From: Halomonas halocynthiae DSM 14573
GTDB taxonomy: Bacteria; Pseudomonadota; Gammaproteobacteria; Pseudomonadales; Halomonadaceae
Length of the DNA stretch: 64,000 nt
Assembly: GCF_000425725.1 (NCBI RefSeq)
Contig: NZ_AUDZ01000016.1
Location: forward strand, 120,169 to 184,168
Direction: 5' to 3'
The position numbers and the translations under genes were made by a program. The notes beneath the pieces were generated by a model, which was not told where the DNA came from, ran no database searches, and worked only from the letters and a program-made list of their open reading frames with translations. Shown in pieces: positions 20,013-29,258 of this stretch. How positions within the stretch are numbered: the first letter of the stretch is position 1; every line of letters begins with the position of its first letter.

Positions 20013-20906
20013 ATGTTAGGAAAAGCAAGTATTAACGTGAGAACAATGGCAACTAGGCTGAGCCTGTTGGTAATTCTGGCTGCTGGCGCAGGTTGTGCCA
20101 GCCTGAATGGTGGCAGCTCGGAATCGGAGTTGCGTGAGAGCGGGCTCTGTTCTGAGGCAGGGTACGAAGCCATTGAAAACCAGGTGCCCACTGGCGACGG
20201 CCAGGGTCACGGTCCGGATATTGGTTCAGATGAGTGGAAGTCGGTGGTTGAGTTCCGACTCGGCATTCGGGGCCAAGATGGCGTCCCGGCACGAGACACG
20301 GACGCTTGGTGCCGTCACATCGAGTCATTGGCTCAGGAGTCAGCCACGGGCGAAACCAGCCGGGTGGAAGCAGAGTCACAACCGTCTTTTTCCTGTGAGG
20401 GGGTTGAGGCAGGAAGCACCGAGGCGATGATTTGTGCCAGTGAGCGTTTATCGGCGCTCGACAGAGAGCTCTCGGGAGTCTATGCCGCTGCTTTGGAAAA
20501 AGCGGGAAATCAGCAGCCTCCTGTGCTCAAAGCAGAGCAGCGAGGCTGGATCAAAGGGCGCAATGATTGCTGGAAAGCGGAGGATCAGTCTGAGTGCGTG
20601 GCCTATGCGTACCAGCAGCGCATTGCCGAACTTCAGGCCAGCTATCAGTTGGTTCCATCCAAGGGACCGGTCCGTTTCGCTTGTGATGGCAATCCCGCCA
20701 ATGAGGTGATTGTGACCTTCTTTGAGACCGAGCCATCGACGTTGGTTGCCGAGCGTGGTGATAGTGTGTCGCTCATGTACTTGCAACCGAGCGCCAGCGG
20801 AAGCAAGTATCAGGGGCGCAATGAAATGTTCTGGGAACATCAGGGACAAGCCACAATCGTGTGGGGGTATGATGCCCCAGACATGCAGTGTGTTAGGGTG
20901 AGGTAA
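20013..20906 (+). CDS. Lipoprotein with LprI-like (DUF1311) and MliC-like lysozyme-inhibitor domains
   Basis: 297 aa with a lipoprotein signal: LVILAAGAGC, lipid-modified Cys at residue 28. The middle (about 125-215) has the DUF1311/LprI pattern: MICASERLSALDRELSGVY, then AEQRGWIKGRNDCWK, then ECVAYAYQQRIAELQ with paired cysteines. The C-terminal ~75 residues resemble MliC, the membrane-bound inhibitor of c-type lysozyme: VRFACDG, VIVTFFETEPST, ERGDSVSLMYLQPSASGSKY, NEMFWEHQGQATIVWG. Both domains act against lysozyme, so a periplasmic or surface protection role is likely. It is convergent with pxpC. Confidence 0.82.
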   Translation: MLGKASINVRTMATRLSLLVILAAGAGCASLNGGSSESELRESGLCSEAGYEAIENQVPTGDGQGHGPDIGSDEWKSVVEFRLGIRGQDGVPARDTDAWCRHIESLAQESATGETSRVEAESQPSFSCEGVEAGSTEAMICASERLSALDRELSGVYAAALEKAGNQQPPVLKAEQRGWIKGRNDCWKAEDQSECVAYAYQQRIAELQASYQLVPSKGPVRFACDGNPANEVIVTFFETEPSTLVAERGDSVSLMYLQPSASGSKYQGRNEMFWEHQGQATIVWGYDAPDMQCVRVR

Positions 20907-20927
20907 CGGGACTTCGGCTCAGCGGAG

Positions 20928-21881
20928 TCAGGTGTTAAACGCGGCCAGAAATGCGCGGTATTCTCGGAGCACCGCTTCACTGCTGCGGGCGATCAGCCTG
21001 ACTTCTTGCCCGGGGAGGCACTGGCCCAGCCGGGACGCGGCCAGCGGTGAAAGCGCGCCCAGTCTTGGATAGCCCCCGATGGTCTGGCGGTCGTTGAGCA
21101 GCGCGATCGGCTGGCCATCGGGTGGCACCTGGAGACTTCCGAGGTTGATACCCTCTGAAATCAGGGAGCGGGTTCGACACTCTAATTTGGGGCCTTTCAG
21201 GCGCACTCCCATGCGGTCTGCCCGATCATCCACCCGCCACCAGGCGTTGAACGCATCAAACAGACTGTTGCCGGTGAACTCGGCAATTTGAGCGCCTGGC
21301 AGCAGGTCGAGCTGCGGCGGCTCTTGAAAATCCGGGCGGGCGTGGGCCGGGGCTTCGGTAATCCCCAGTGTTGCGGGGGTGGTTGGTGTGAAAATGCGCA
21401 ATTGGTCATCGTCGGCCAGTTTTCGGCCGTAGCCATCGAAGCCGCCCAGTTGCTCTCGGGCCACACAGGCCACGCTGCCCATGGCAGGGGGAGCGGCAAA
21501 GCCGCCGTGAACGGAGAGGTAAGCACGCAGGCCGCTAACTGGGGTGTTAAATACCAGAGACTGACCCTCGGGCCAGCGTATCCGTCGCCAAAGCGGGGCC
21601 GGTTTACCCTCTAGAGTAGCACCAAGATCAGCCCCGGCAATGGCGATTTCAAGGTCACGCTCGGCCACCAGCTGCAGCCCGCCAAAGGTGATTTCTAGGC
21701 TTGCCGAGCCCCAGGGGTTACCGGCCAGGTGGTTGGCCCAGGCCCAGGAATACAGGTCAGCCGGACCGCCCTGAGTGACCCCCAGATGCCGGACGCCAAA
21801 GCGGCCCCGGTCCTGAAGCAGTGTAAGCGACCCAGCCTGGCGAACTCGAATGGCGATATCAGTCGGGGGGAGGGTGGTCAT
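20928..21881 (-). CDS. pxpC: 5-oxoprolinase subunit PxpC (biotin-dependent carboxyltransferase family)
   Basis: 317 aa. The family opening SLTLLQDRGRFGVRHLGVTQGGPADLYSW and the downstream LNDRQTIGGYPRLGAL are characteristic of KipA/PxpC, the C subunit of the ATP-dependent 5-oxoprolinase. With PxpA and PxpB it hydrolyses 5-oxo-L-proline to glutamate. The start overlaps the pxpB stop as ATGA. It is the last gene of the island and converges with the lysozyme-inhibitor gene (21-base gap). Confidence 0.94.
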   Translation of the reverse strand: MTTLPPTDIAIRVRQAGSLTLLQDRGRFGVRHLGVTQGGPADLYSWAWANHLAGNPWGSASLEITFGGLQLVAERDLEIAIAGADLGATLEGKPAPLWRRIRWPEGQSLVFNTPVSGLRAYLSVHGGFAAPPAMGSVACVAREQLGGFDGYGRKLADDDQLRIFTPTTPATLGITEAPAHARPDFQEPPQLDLLPGAQIAEFTGNSLFDAFNAWWRVDDRADRMGVRLKGPKLECRTRSLISEGINLGSLQVPPDGQPIALLNDRQTIGGYPRLGALSPLAASRLGQCLPGQEVRLIARSSEAVLREYRAFLAAFNT

Positions 21882-22606
21882 CGGGCAGCCTCTATGGGTG
21901 TGGTATCGCCTCCGTTGCGTTCAAATGCGTCGCGAGAGACGGGGGCAAAGCGTACTTGATCGCCTACGTTCAGCAGACTGAAACCCTCTCTTTCACGGTC
22001 AAACAAGCGTGCACTAGTTCGACCCAGAAGGTTCCAGCCGCCCGGGGTGGCTGTGGGATAGGCAGCGGTTTGGCGTGCCGCAATGGCAACGCTGCCCACT
22101 GGGACTCTTTTGCGGGGTGTGTCGAGCCTTGGGCACTCCAGCTGAGGGCTCGTTAGGCCCATGAAGGCAAAGCCTGGCGCAAAACCCAGGGCAAAAACAC
22201 GGTAAGTTTTCTGGCTGTGGCACGCGATGACGTCGGCCACTGATAGGCCTGTGTTTTTTGCGACCCGCTCAAGGTCTGGTCCAACGCTGGGGTGGTAGAA
22301 CGTTGGCAGTTCATGTATCTGGCTGGTGCCGGTGCCACCTTCCGGTGTCAGGCCCGTCAGCAGGCTGATGATCTTCTGCTGCGCTTCAAACGGGCTCAGC
22401 TGCAGGGGGTCGAAAACCACCAACAAGGTAGTGTAGGAGGGCACCAAGTCTACCACTGCCTTTCCGAATGCTGATTCGCAGCGCTGCAGCAGCGCGGTGA
22501 TCCAAGGCAGGTTGGCTTCATCAATGGTGTCGAACAGTCTAACCATCCAGCCGTCCAGTCCTGCAGACTCCAGCCGGGGTAAGGTTGTCGCGGCCTGCAG
22601 GCTCAT
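21878..22606 (-). CDS. pxpB: 5-oxoprolinase subunit PxpB (KipI family)
   Basis: 242 aa, a single cyclophilin-fold allophanate-hydrolase-subunit-1 domain. Motifs: [33 protein letters not shown] and ETSN-equivalent [18 protein letters not shown]. It pairs with PxpC. It overlaps both neighbours by four bases (ATGA), so the three subunits are translationally coupled. Normal length for the family. Confidence 0.93.
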   Translation of the reverse strand: MSLQAATTLPRLESAGLDGWMVRLFDTIDEANLPWITALLQRCESAFGKAVVDLVPSYTTLLVVFDPLQLSPFEAQQKIISLLTGLTPEGGTGTSQIHELPTFYHPSVGPDLERVAKNTGLSVADVIACHSQKTYRVFALGFAPGFAFMGLTSPQLECPRLDTPRKRVPVGSVAIAARQTAAYPTATPGGWNLLGRTSARLFDREREGFSLLNVGDQVRFAPVSRDAFERNGGDTTPIEAAR

Positions 22607-23358
22607 GGCTGAGTTCTCAGTGACTGAATGGCTTCACGGATGGACTGGATTGCGGCAATGGACTCGCTGTTGTCGCCATGCACGCAGAGTGTGTCAGCAT
22701 TTAATACAATCTTGCTGCCGTCGCTGGTGGTCAGTGGCTCGCCTTTGGCGATTTTGATGGCTTGCGCCAGGATTTCATCTGGATCTTCGTGGACCGCCCC
22801 CGGCAGCCGTCGAGAGACCAGGTGGCCGTGAGGGTCGTAGGCTCGGTCTGCGAAGGCTTCAAACCATAGGGTGACCCCGTGCTGGTCGGCAATGGCTTGT
22901 GCCATTGAGGTGTCGCAGGCTGCCATCGTCATTAACGGCAGGGAATCATCGAAATCTTTGACCGCTCTGACCACCGCTCCGAGCAGCTCGGGATCGCGGG
23001 TCATGTCGTTATAGAGTGCACCGTGAGGTTTCACGTAATGAAGCTGTAGGCCTTCGGCCCGACAGAGCCCGGACAAGGCACCAATCTGGTACAGCACTAG
23101 GTCTTCCACTTCGTCCGGCGAGCAGGCGATAGAGCGTCGGCCAAAACCAACCAGATCCGGATAGGATGGATGAGCGCCAACTTTCACCTGATAGGCCTTG
23201 GCCAAGCGCACGGTACGCCGGATAACGTGGGGGTCGGAAGCGTGAAAGCCGCAGGCCACATTGGCTAAGTCGACATGGGGCATCACGTGCTCATCCATAC
23301 CCATGACCCAGGGGCCAAAGCTTTCGCCCATATCGGCATTGATTAAAAGCGTTTTCAT
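22603..23358 (-). CDS. pxpA: 5-oxoprolinase subunit PxpA (LamB/YcsF family)
   Basis: 251 aa from the ATG giving [25 protein letters not shown] lies just upstream. LamB/YcsF landmarks: [67 protein letters not shown] and LCVHGDN. It is the third component of bacterial 5-oxoprolinase. Its start is 14 bases after the stop of the upstream membrane-protein gene and its stop overlaps pxpB. Confidence 0.95.
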   Translation of the reverse strand: MKTLLINADMGESFGPWVMGMDEHVMPHVDLANVACGFHASDPHVIRRTVRLAKAYQVKVGAHPSYPDLVGFGRRSIACSPDEVEDLVLYQIGALSGLCRAEGLQLHYVKPHGALYNDMTRDPELLGAVVRAVKDFDDSLPLMTMAACDTSMAQAIADQHGVTLWFEAFADRAYDPHGHLVSRRLPGAVHEDPDEILAQAIKIAKGEPLTTSDGSKIVLNADTLCVHGDNSESIAAIQSIREAIQSLRTQP

Positions 23359-23372
23359 ATACCCTCTCCTGT

Positions 23373-24155
23373 CTACAGTGCGCGGTAACGCCATTGGCTG
23401 ATGACAAAAATACCCAGGCTCACCGCGATGGAAGCCAGCAGGGACGTGGCGAAGGTGGCCGTGGGCGGCAGAGTCTCCACGGTCAGAGCCAGTGCCACCG
23501 TAAAGGCCACGAGGCTGAGCATGCCTTTCTGAGCCATGCTCATGGTCGCCCTCGCGACGGCGGGGCCGTAACGTTCGTACAGTGTCCAGCCAATGGTGAA
23601 CAGCCCCACCGGAAACCCAACCAATATACCGGAAAGGAAAGGCCCGGACTGTGCCGCCACAGTGGTTGCAATGCTCACCAAGATACCGGCCAGCAAGCCT
23701 CTCAGTAGTAAATCAAACCAGCCGGATCTGGCAACCACTACGGTTTGCACTAGGTTCAATCGGCGGCGGATTATTTCGGCAGACAGGAGAACTAGCCCAT
23801 AGACCAAGAGGCCTCCCCATACTCCCCCGGGAAGCAAAGAAAACAACAGGGAGGAGGGTATCCAGCTGCCCGTTGCCAGGACCAAGCTGGTGACAATGCC
23901 AAAGCGTCCGGCGGCTAGGACAAAGATGATGACAAACACCAGGGTGGCAATGAGCGCATGCAGCGTCGACAGGGCAGCGGCCTGCAGGAAGTCGGTCGAA
24001 CGTTCTTGCAACATGAAGAAATAACCAGGGCCCAGAATGATCGGCGTCCCTGCCAGAATGCCGCCAAGCCGTGGGCCCATTCTGCCGACGGCCACCGACA
24101 CGCCGATAACCACCGCGGCGGTCGCCACCAGTTTTGCAACCAGAACGCTCAGCAT
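23373..24155 (-). CDS. Integral membrane protein with an internal duplication
   Basis: 260 aa, almost entirely hydrophobic, with about eight transmembrane segments. Two halves share a repeat: [13 protein letters not shown] at residues 27-39 and [13 protein letters not shown] at 171-183, each followed by an aromatic-rich segment and a charged FMLQER / TLYERYG turn. This suggests an inverted- or tandem-repeat transporter fold. No family was recognised. It lies inside the oxoprolinase operon (7-base overlap with the amidase gene, 14 bases before pxpA), so a role in moving the pathway substrate or product is inferred. Confidence 0.75.
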   Translation of the reverse strand: MLSVLVAKLVATAAVVIGVSVAVGRMGPRLGGILAGTPIILGPGYFFMLQERSTDFLQAAALSTLHALIATLVFVIIFVLAAGRFGIVTSLVLATGSWIPSSLLFSLLPGGVWGGLLVYGLVLLSAEIIRRRLNLVQTVVVARSGWFDLLLRGLLAGILVSIATTVAAQSGPFLSGILVGFPVGLFTIGWTLYERYGPAVARATMSMAQKGMLSLVAFTVALALTVETLPPTATFATSLLASIAVSLGIFVISQWRYRAL

Positions 24156-25519
24156 ATGGTTTCGAGAGTCTCCTCAATTCCGGCTGCGATGGCGAGTATG
24201 TCCCTGTCCGCGCCGTTCCGGCCAATCAGCATCAGGCCTGATGGCAGCGCTCTCGGTTCGTGGTTCGGGATGGTAATTGCGCACAAATCGAGCAGGTTGG
24301 CGACAGTTGGATTGCGCAGCACCAGCAGATTCAGGCGGCCATAATCTTCGTCCTGAATGAGATCCTCAACGCGGGGAGGCGCAACTGGCACGGTGGGCGC
24401 AAGCAGTCCGTCGTAGGTTGACAGCCATTGGTCTGCCTGTTGAGTGCGACGTTGCCGACGCTGGAGTAATTCAATGTAATCGGTGGCGCTGAGAGTGGCG
24501 CCACGTTCGATTCGGACGCGAACCCGTGGGTCGTATTGGTTTCCGTGCGGGGTTAGCCATTCCTTGTGAAGGTGGTAACTTTCTGCGGCAGTAAAGCCGC
24601 CACCTTCCAGCAGTTCCGGTAAGCTATTGAGCACAGGAACCACTACTTCGTCGATGCGCGCACCGGCCGCGCGAAGCCGCTTCAGGCTCGCGATGAAGGG
24701 TTCTGCAATTTCCTGCGAAACGTCGTCGAGCATGTAATTCGATGGTACGGCAAAGCGCAGGCCGGCCAGTGAGCGCGGAGTTAGTGTTTGAGCACGCTGG
24801 CCGGCTAGGACGGCATCAAGCCGGGCGCAGCAGTGCACGGTTCGGGCTATCGGGCCGATTGAATCTAGGCTGTCGGACAGCGGGAATGAGCCGTTGCGAG
24901 GGATGCGTTGCTGTGACGGTTTGAAACCGACTAGGCCACAGAAGGCTGATGGAATGCGAACTGAGCCGCCCGTGTCAGATCCGATGGCTGCTGCGGCCAT
25001 ATTGCGGGCCACCGCCACCGCCGCCCCTGAGGAGGAGCCCCCAGGAATCCGGCCTGGCGCGATGGGGTTGTCGGGGGTGCCATAGTGAGGGTTGATGCCC
25101 AGCCCGGAATAGGCAAACTCGGTCATGTTGGTGTGTCCGGTGATTACCGCTCCCGCGCTACGCAGGCGAGATACGATAAGGGCATCGGCTTTGGCGGGCG
25201 TTTTCCACCATTGGCTGCCGGCGTGGGTGACCTCTCCAGCAACGTCGAACAGCACTTTCAGAGCGATGGGTAGACCAGCCAACTCGCCTACTGGAGCTTG
25301 GGCGCTCCGCAGCGTATCCACCGCCTGGGCTTCCGCGACCGCCTGCCGGTCAAACCGCCCGGTGTAGATCTGCTGGACTGGGTCATCGCCGCGGTTGATG
25401 TTGTCTAGGCAGGTTTCCAAAAGGTCGATGGCCTGCCACTGGCCGGCTGCCAGGCCGTTCAGCAGATCTGCGAGTGACTCCGCCGGTAACGGTTTGAGAT
25501 GCTCGGGCCTGAACGTCAT
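24149..25519 (-). CDS. Amidase-signature-family hydrolase
   Basis: 456 aa. The Ser-cis-Ser-Lys triad is visible: K88 in LPIALKVLFD, a serine in GGSSSG (162-164) and nucleophile S186 in SDTGGSVRIP. The typical FCGLVGFKPS follows. The family hydrolyses carboxamides (GatA, allophanate, indoleacetamide and others); no GatB/GatC is present, so it is not the tRNA amidotransferase. Its ATG overlaps the stop of the DUF2848-like gene as ATGA. A substrate related to 5-oxoproline or another cyclic or linear amide is inferred from context. Confidence 0.88.
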   Translation of the reverse strand: MTFRPEHLKPLPAESLADLLNGLAAGQWQAIDLLETCLDNINRGDDPVQQIYTGRFDRQAVAEAQAVDTLRSAQAPVGELAGLPIALKVLFDVAGEVTHAGSQWWKTPAKADALIVSRLRSAGAVITGHTNMTEFAYSGLGINPHYGTPDNPIAPGRIPGGSSSGAAVAVARNMAAAAIGSDTGGSVRIPSAFCGLVGFKPSQQRIPRNGSFPLSDSLDSIGPIARTVHCCARLDAVLAGQRAQTLTPRSLAGLRFAVPSNYMLDDVSQEIAEPFIASLKRLRAAGARIDEVVVPVLNSLPELLEGGGFTAAESYHLHKEWLTPHGNQYDPRVRVRIERGATLSATDYIELLQRRQRRTQQADQWLSTYDGLLAPTVPVAPPRVEDLIQDEDYGRLNLLVLRNPTVANLLDLCAITIPNHEPRALPSGLMLIGRNGADRDILAIAAGIEETLETIC

Positions 25520-26196
25520 TTCACCACCGATAGTGTTTCAATGGTGTAAGCGTGTGATAGAGCGCGGCCTTTGACCGGGTCTGTCAGCACCATCCGGAAT
25601 ACCTGAGCTGGGCGAACGCCGCCTATCACGGGCAGCGTCCCGCAGAGCATGGCCTGGCCCGGGGCCAGTTCGGTTTTGTTTAGGCCGAACCGGCAGAGCA
25701 GGTCTTCAGGGTGGAGCAGGCCCGTCACGCTACCTTTCTGATACGGCACTTCCTGACCATTGATGGTTGCGAATGATGCCATCTGCAATTGATCCCAATG
25801 TTCAATCACATCGGCCAGCCACCAAACCTGACGACCGATCGGCTTGGCACACACCTGTTTGGAGTGGGCGACCGACCAGGCTTCGGCTTCTCGGTCGGTG
25901 TGGTCAGAGCCGATCCCAACGAGAGTGCCACGCTCGGTGCCAATCAGTAGCACCTCTATTTCGCCGCTGGTTTCGTTGCCCAGAAACTGAACATTTCCGT
26001 CGTTCGTGGCCAGCTTCGCCGAGGCTCGGTAGAACAGCGGGGTGCTGGATGGTGGTGCAACCCCGATGGCTTTGAGTTCTTCAATATGCTCATCAATGCC
26101 GGCCTGCTCACGCCCGGCCCAGCCAGCAATAATCAGCTCGTTGATGGCAACGTTTAGTGTTTCGCCAGTCTCAGCCAGTTGAAATTCAGTCATCAC
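25516..26196 (-). CDS. DUF2848-like protein
   Basis: 226 aa, soluble, no signal peptide. Features include NELIIAGWAGREQAGIDEHIEEL, PSSTPLFYRASAKLAT, EVLLIGTERGTLVGIGSDHTDREAE and SKQVCAKPIGRQVWWLADV, which I associate with the DUF2848 family of unknown function. The pattern LVGIGSDHTDRE and a Lys/Cys pair could form an active site. It is translated just before the amidase (4-base overlap) and 30 bases after the TRAP permease, so it is a dedicated part of this catabolic island. Confidence 0.7.
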   Translation of the reverse strand: MMTEFQLAETGETLNVAINELIIAGWAGREQAGIDEHIEELKAIGVAPPSSTPLFYRASAKLATNDGNVQFLGNETSGEIEVLLIGTERGTLVGIGSDHTDREAEAWSVAHSKQVCAKPIGRQVWWLADVIEHWDQLQMASFATINGQEVPYQKGSVTGLLHPEDLLCRFGLNKTELAPGQAMLCGTLPVIGGVRPAQVFRMVLTDPVKGRALSHAYTIETLSVVK

Positions 26197-26226
26197 GGGT
26201 CTCCTGTTGTTATACGTTGATCAGGG

Positions 26227-27510
26227 TTAATTCAGCAGTTCTGGGAGGAATAGCGCGATTGAGGGGAAAAGCACCAGCGCGACCGCCATCAGAAGCATCA
26301 TCGCGACGTATGGCAGTGCTCCGACCATCACGTCGTTGAAGGAACCGCCTTGACGTACCCCCTGAACCACATAAAGGTTGAGCCCGACGGGTGGTGTAAT
26401 CAGTGCCATCTCAATCAACAGGATCAGAAGGATGCCGAACCAGACAGGGTCAAAGCCCATGCCGATGATAATCGGTGCCACAATCGGAATGGTGATTACC
26501 ATCAACGACAGGGTTTCGATGAAGAAACCCAAGATGATGTACAGGGAGATGACTAGTAGCAGCGTTGAGTAGGGACCCAAGCCTGCGGATTCCAGGAATG
26601 AGGTCAGCTCTTGTGTGATCCCAGCAGATGCCAGTACAAAATTCAGGAAGTACGACGCCATGATGATCAGCATAATCATGCCGGTGGTTCGCATGGTGCC
26701 TTCCAAGGCCTCCAAGATCACTGATTTACTCAGTTTGCCCATAATCGCAGCAATCATCATGGCGCCGATGACACCAAGGGAAGCGGCTTCTGTGGGAGTT
26801 GCCCAGCCTGCGTAGATTGATCCCACCACAATGCCAAACAGCACTAGAACTGGGACCAGATGCTTCAGGCCCGAGAGCCGCTCTCCCCACGAGTGATGGG
26901 TGCTTGGCCCTCCCAGAGAGGGGCGCCACAAGCAGATGAGTGCGGTGCCGACGATGAACAGTAAGGCCAGTAACAGCCCGGGAATCATGCCCGCTGCGAA
27001 CAGCTGGGGGATGGAGGTTTCGGTCAGAAAGCCGTACACAATGAGGTTGATCGACGGCGGAATCATGATGCCGAGGGTGCCGCCAGCCGCGATGGACCCG
27101 GTAAACAGGCGCTGGTCATACTTCAGATCTTTGCCCTGTGGAATGGCAACGGTGCCAATGGTGGCAGCTGTCGCGACGCTTGAGCCAGAGGTGGCGGAGA
27201 ACAGCGTTGCGGTACCTATGTTGGCGTGCAGCAGGCCACCGGGAAGCCAGGAGAACCAGCTTTCAAGAGCCCGGTAAGTACCTTTGGCGATGCCTGTGCG
27301 TACCAGGATCTCGCCTAACAGAATAAACAGGGGAATGGCAATCAGTAGAAAGCTATTTGAGGCAGACCAGAGAACGTCTCCCATTGCATTGACTAGAGGG
27401 AATGGTGAGAAGAACTCGTCCAGAAATAGCCCCAGTACAATCAGGGTCGCGGCCACTGGAACACTCAGCAGGAGCAACACCAGCAGTACGGCCAGAGTGA
27501 TCAGAATCAT
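26227..27510 (-). CDS. TRAP transporter large permease (DctM family)
   Basis: 427 aa with about 12 transmembrane segments. DctM landmarks: LILLGEILVRTGIAKG-like, SWLPGGLLHANIGTATLFSATSGSS, AAGGTLGIMIPPSINLIVYGFLTETSIPQLFAAGMIPG, and MALITPPVGLNLYVVQG near the C-terminus. It carries substrate with sodium. Its start overlaps the stop of the small permease by one base. The substrate is unknown; linkage to pxpABC suggests 5-oxoproline or a related acid. Confidence 0.94.
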   Translation of the reverse strand: MILITLAVLLVLLLLSVPVAATLIVLGLFLDEFFSPFPLVNAMGDVLWSASNSFLLIAIPLFILLGEILVRTGIAKGTYRALESWFSWLPGGLLHANIGTATLFSATSGSSVATAATIGTVAIPQGKDLKYDQRLFTGSIAAGGTLGIMIPPSINLIVYGFLTETSIPQLFAAGMIPGLLLALLFIVGTALICLWRPSLGGPSTHHSWGERLSGLKHLVPVLVLFGIVVGSIYAGWATPTEAASLGVIGAMMIAAIMGKLSKSVILEALEGTMRTTGMIMLIIMASYFLNFVLASAGITQELTSFLESAGLGPYSTLLLVISLYIILGFFIETLSLMVITIPIVAPIIIGMGFDPVWFGILLILLIEMALITPPVGLNLYVVQGVRQGGSFNDVMVGALPYVAMMLLMAVALVLFPSIALFLPELLN

Positions 27511-28103
27511 CAGTTAGTTTCCTTGTTCTCTTCGCTGATCTGTTGATCCAGCGTTGGGCTACCTGCCAGGCGCTGGACGTCGTTCACTTGGCCACTAAGT
27601 AATCCGAGGAGGACGCGAAGTGACATCAGCACAACCGCAATGGAAAACCAGACCAAACCCAGAAGCCATAACGCCTGAGGAATCCAGACCGGTGTTCCCA
27701 GCGGGGTGTTGGCTCGGGCCCCACCACTGTAGGAGTGTTCAGCAACCTCAAAGGCAGCACCCACCACCAGTACGCAAAACAATGCCAGAGAGAGTAAGGC
27801 AATCAGGTCCAGTACCCCCCGAGCGCTGACCGGCAGTTTCAGGTAGAGTGCATCAATTCTGATGTGAGCTTTTCGCATCAGAGTGTATGCAAACGCCCAG
27901 CTTGTACTGATGGCCATCACATAACCGGTGATTTCGGTCGCATGCAGATTTGAGCGGCCAAGCAACTGCCGCAACACGATCTCGGCGGTTACTAGGATCA
28001 CTGTAAGCAGAATCAGAACGCCGCCCGCTCGGGCCAGCCAGAGCGAGCCGGACTGGATTCTCTGGAGAATCCGGTCGAGTCCGGAATTTATCTGTTCCAA
28101 CAT
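27510..28103 (-). CDS. TRAP transporter small permease (DctQ family)
   Basis: 197 aa from the ATG giving MLEQINSGLDRILQRI, with GGAG six bases upstream; a longer frame exists but lacks these features. Four membrane segments are visible (about 21-41, 54-74, 97-117, 140-160), the DctQ layout. It binds DctM to form the membrane part of the TRAP transporter. Adjacent genes encode DctM and DctP. Confidence 0.9.
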   Translation of the reverse strand: MLEQINSGLDRILQRIQSGSLWLARAGGVLILLTVILVTAEIVLRQLLGRSNLHATEITGYVMAISTSWAFAYTLMRKAHIRIDALYLKLPVSARGVLDLIALLSLALFCVLVVGAAFEVAEHSYSGGARANTPLGTPVWIPQALWLLGLVWFSIAVVLMSLRVLLGLLSGQVNDVQRLAGSPTLDQQISEENKETN

Positions 28104-28164
28104 AGGAGTCTCCAGAACGGACTGGTGTGCGCAGTCCGTTCTTTGTTTCTGCAATAGTAAGGGG

Positions 28165-29226
28165 TTACTTGGAGGCTTTGAGGCCGGTAACGCTGCCGAT
28201 TGTTTCGTTCCAGCGGTCTACCCAGCGCTGATCAACCCGGGCCGCCCAGCTTGGCAGCAGGGTTTCTTCCAAGTGACGGGATACCTGTTCGAAATCGTTG
28301 TCCGTGGCCTCAACCAGAACCATGTTGCCAGGCTCGCCGCGGGAGCACGTTCCCTCGCCGGTCAGGCAAGCGATACCTTCTTTGGTTTCGTCAACTGCAG
28401 AGGCCCAGACGGGTGTTTCGTAATTTTCCTTTACTTCCTTGAGCAGCCATTCTTGGGTTTCCGGCGACAGAGAGTTCCATTTTTTGCCGTTCATGGCGGT
28501 GACCACATGATCCCAGCCTCCCACTGGGAGCGGGTATAGGTGCGTAGCTACTTCGTACCACCCGGAGCTGTAACCGGAGAGCGAGCCGGTCACCGCGCAG
28601 TCAATGACGCCGCGCTGAAGAGCGCCGGGTACTTCGCTGTAGTTCAGAGTGATGCCCTCAGCGCCCACCGCTTCCAGAAACTCTGCGGTTGTCCGGCCAC
28701 TGGCACGTACTTTCTTGCCTGCCAGATCAGAAAGGCTGTTGATTTCAGCATTGCAGAAGACAACCTGGGAAGGATAGGGAACTACTGCCAGCACTTTGGC
28801 ACCGTCGAAGCGTTCGCTGAAGGCTTCGTCTAGAACTGGCCAATAGGCTTCGGCTACTTTACGGGCCGTCTCTACATCAGGTGCCATCATGGGCATGTCT
28901 AGGCCTTCCAGTTCTGGCGCATCCTGAACCGCATAGTCCGCAACCGTGGACGTAACCTCTATGACGTTGCGGGCCATGAGGCGATAGACTTCGCCACCGC
29001 CTAACCCCATCTGATCAAAGGTGGTCACAGTAGTGGACAGGTTGTCACCAGACGCTTCAGGAATGTGCTTGCTCCAGAACGGGTTCTCAAAGTTTTGATA
29101 CAGCGATAAGCTGCTCCAGCTACCGACGTAGGCAAAGCTGGTTTTATCAATCTCCTGAGCGGAGGCATGGCCCACCAGAGAAAGTACAAATACGGCCGCA
29201 GTGATGGTCTGTTTTTTGTTGATCAT
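28165..29226 (-). CDS. TRAP transporter solute-binding protein (DctP family)
   Basis: 353 aa from the ATG giving MINKKQTITAAVFVLSLVGHASA, a clear signal peptide; AGAGGAAA lies upstream, and the open frame further upstream is not signal-like. Landmarks: KVRASGRTTAEFLEAVGAEGITLNYSEVPGALQRGVIDCAVTGSLSGYSSGWYEVA (read in pieces), typical of ligand-binding TRAP proteins, where the Arg at about 185 would bind a carboxylate. It also has a late cysteine pair (CLTGEGTC). Confidence 0.9.
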   Translation of the reverse strand: MINKKQTITAAVFVLSLVGHASAQEIDKTSFAYVGSWSSLSLYQNFENPFWSKHIPEASGDNLSTTVTTFDQMGLGGGEVYRLMARNVIEVTSTVADYAVQDAPELEGLDMPMMAPDVETARKVAEAYWPVLDEAFSERFDGAKVLAVVPYPSQVVFCNAEINSLSDLAGKKVRASGRTTAEFLEAVGAEGITLNYSEVPGALQRGVIDCAVTGSLSGYSSGWYEVATHLYPLPVGGWDHVVTAMNGKKWNSLSPETQEWLLKEVKENYETPVWASAVDETKEGIACLTGEGTCSRGEPGNMVLVEATDNDFEQVSRHLEETLLPSWAARVDQRWVDRWNETIGSVTGLKASK

Positions 29227-29258
29227 AACGTTTCCTCTTCTCTTTTTGTTGCTAGGGA

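Noticed and set aside
23713..24225. Minus-strand 170-codon open frame overlapping the duplicated membrane protein
   Set aside because: It is an out-of-frame reading of the amidase end and the membrane-protein gene, with Arg/Gly-rich low-complexity content.
24149..25519. Amidase as GatA of the tRNA-dependent amidotransferase
   Set aside because: No gatB or gatC is nearby, and the gene is embedded in a catabolic operon.
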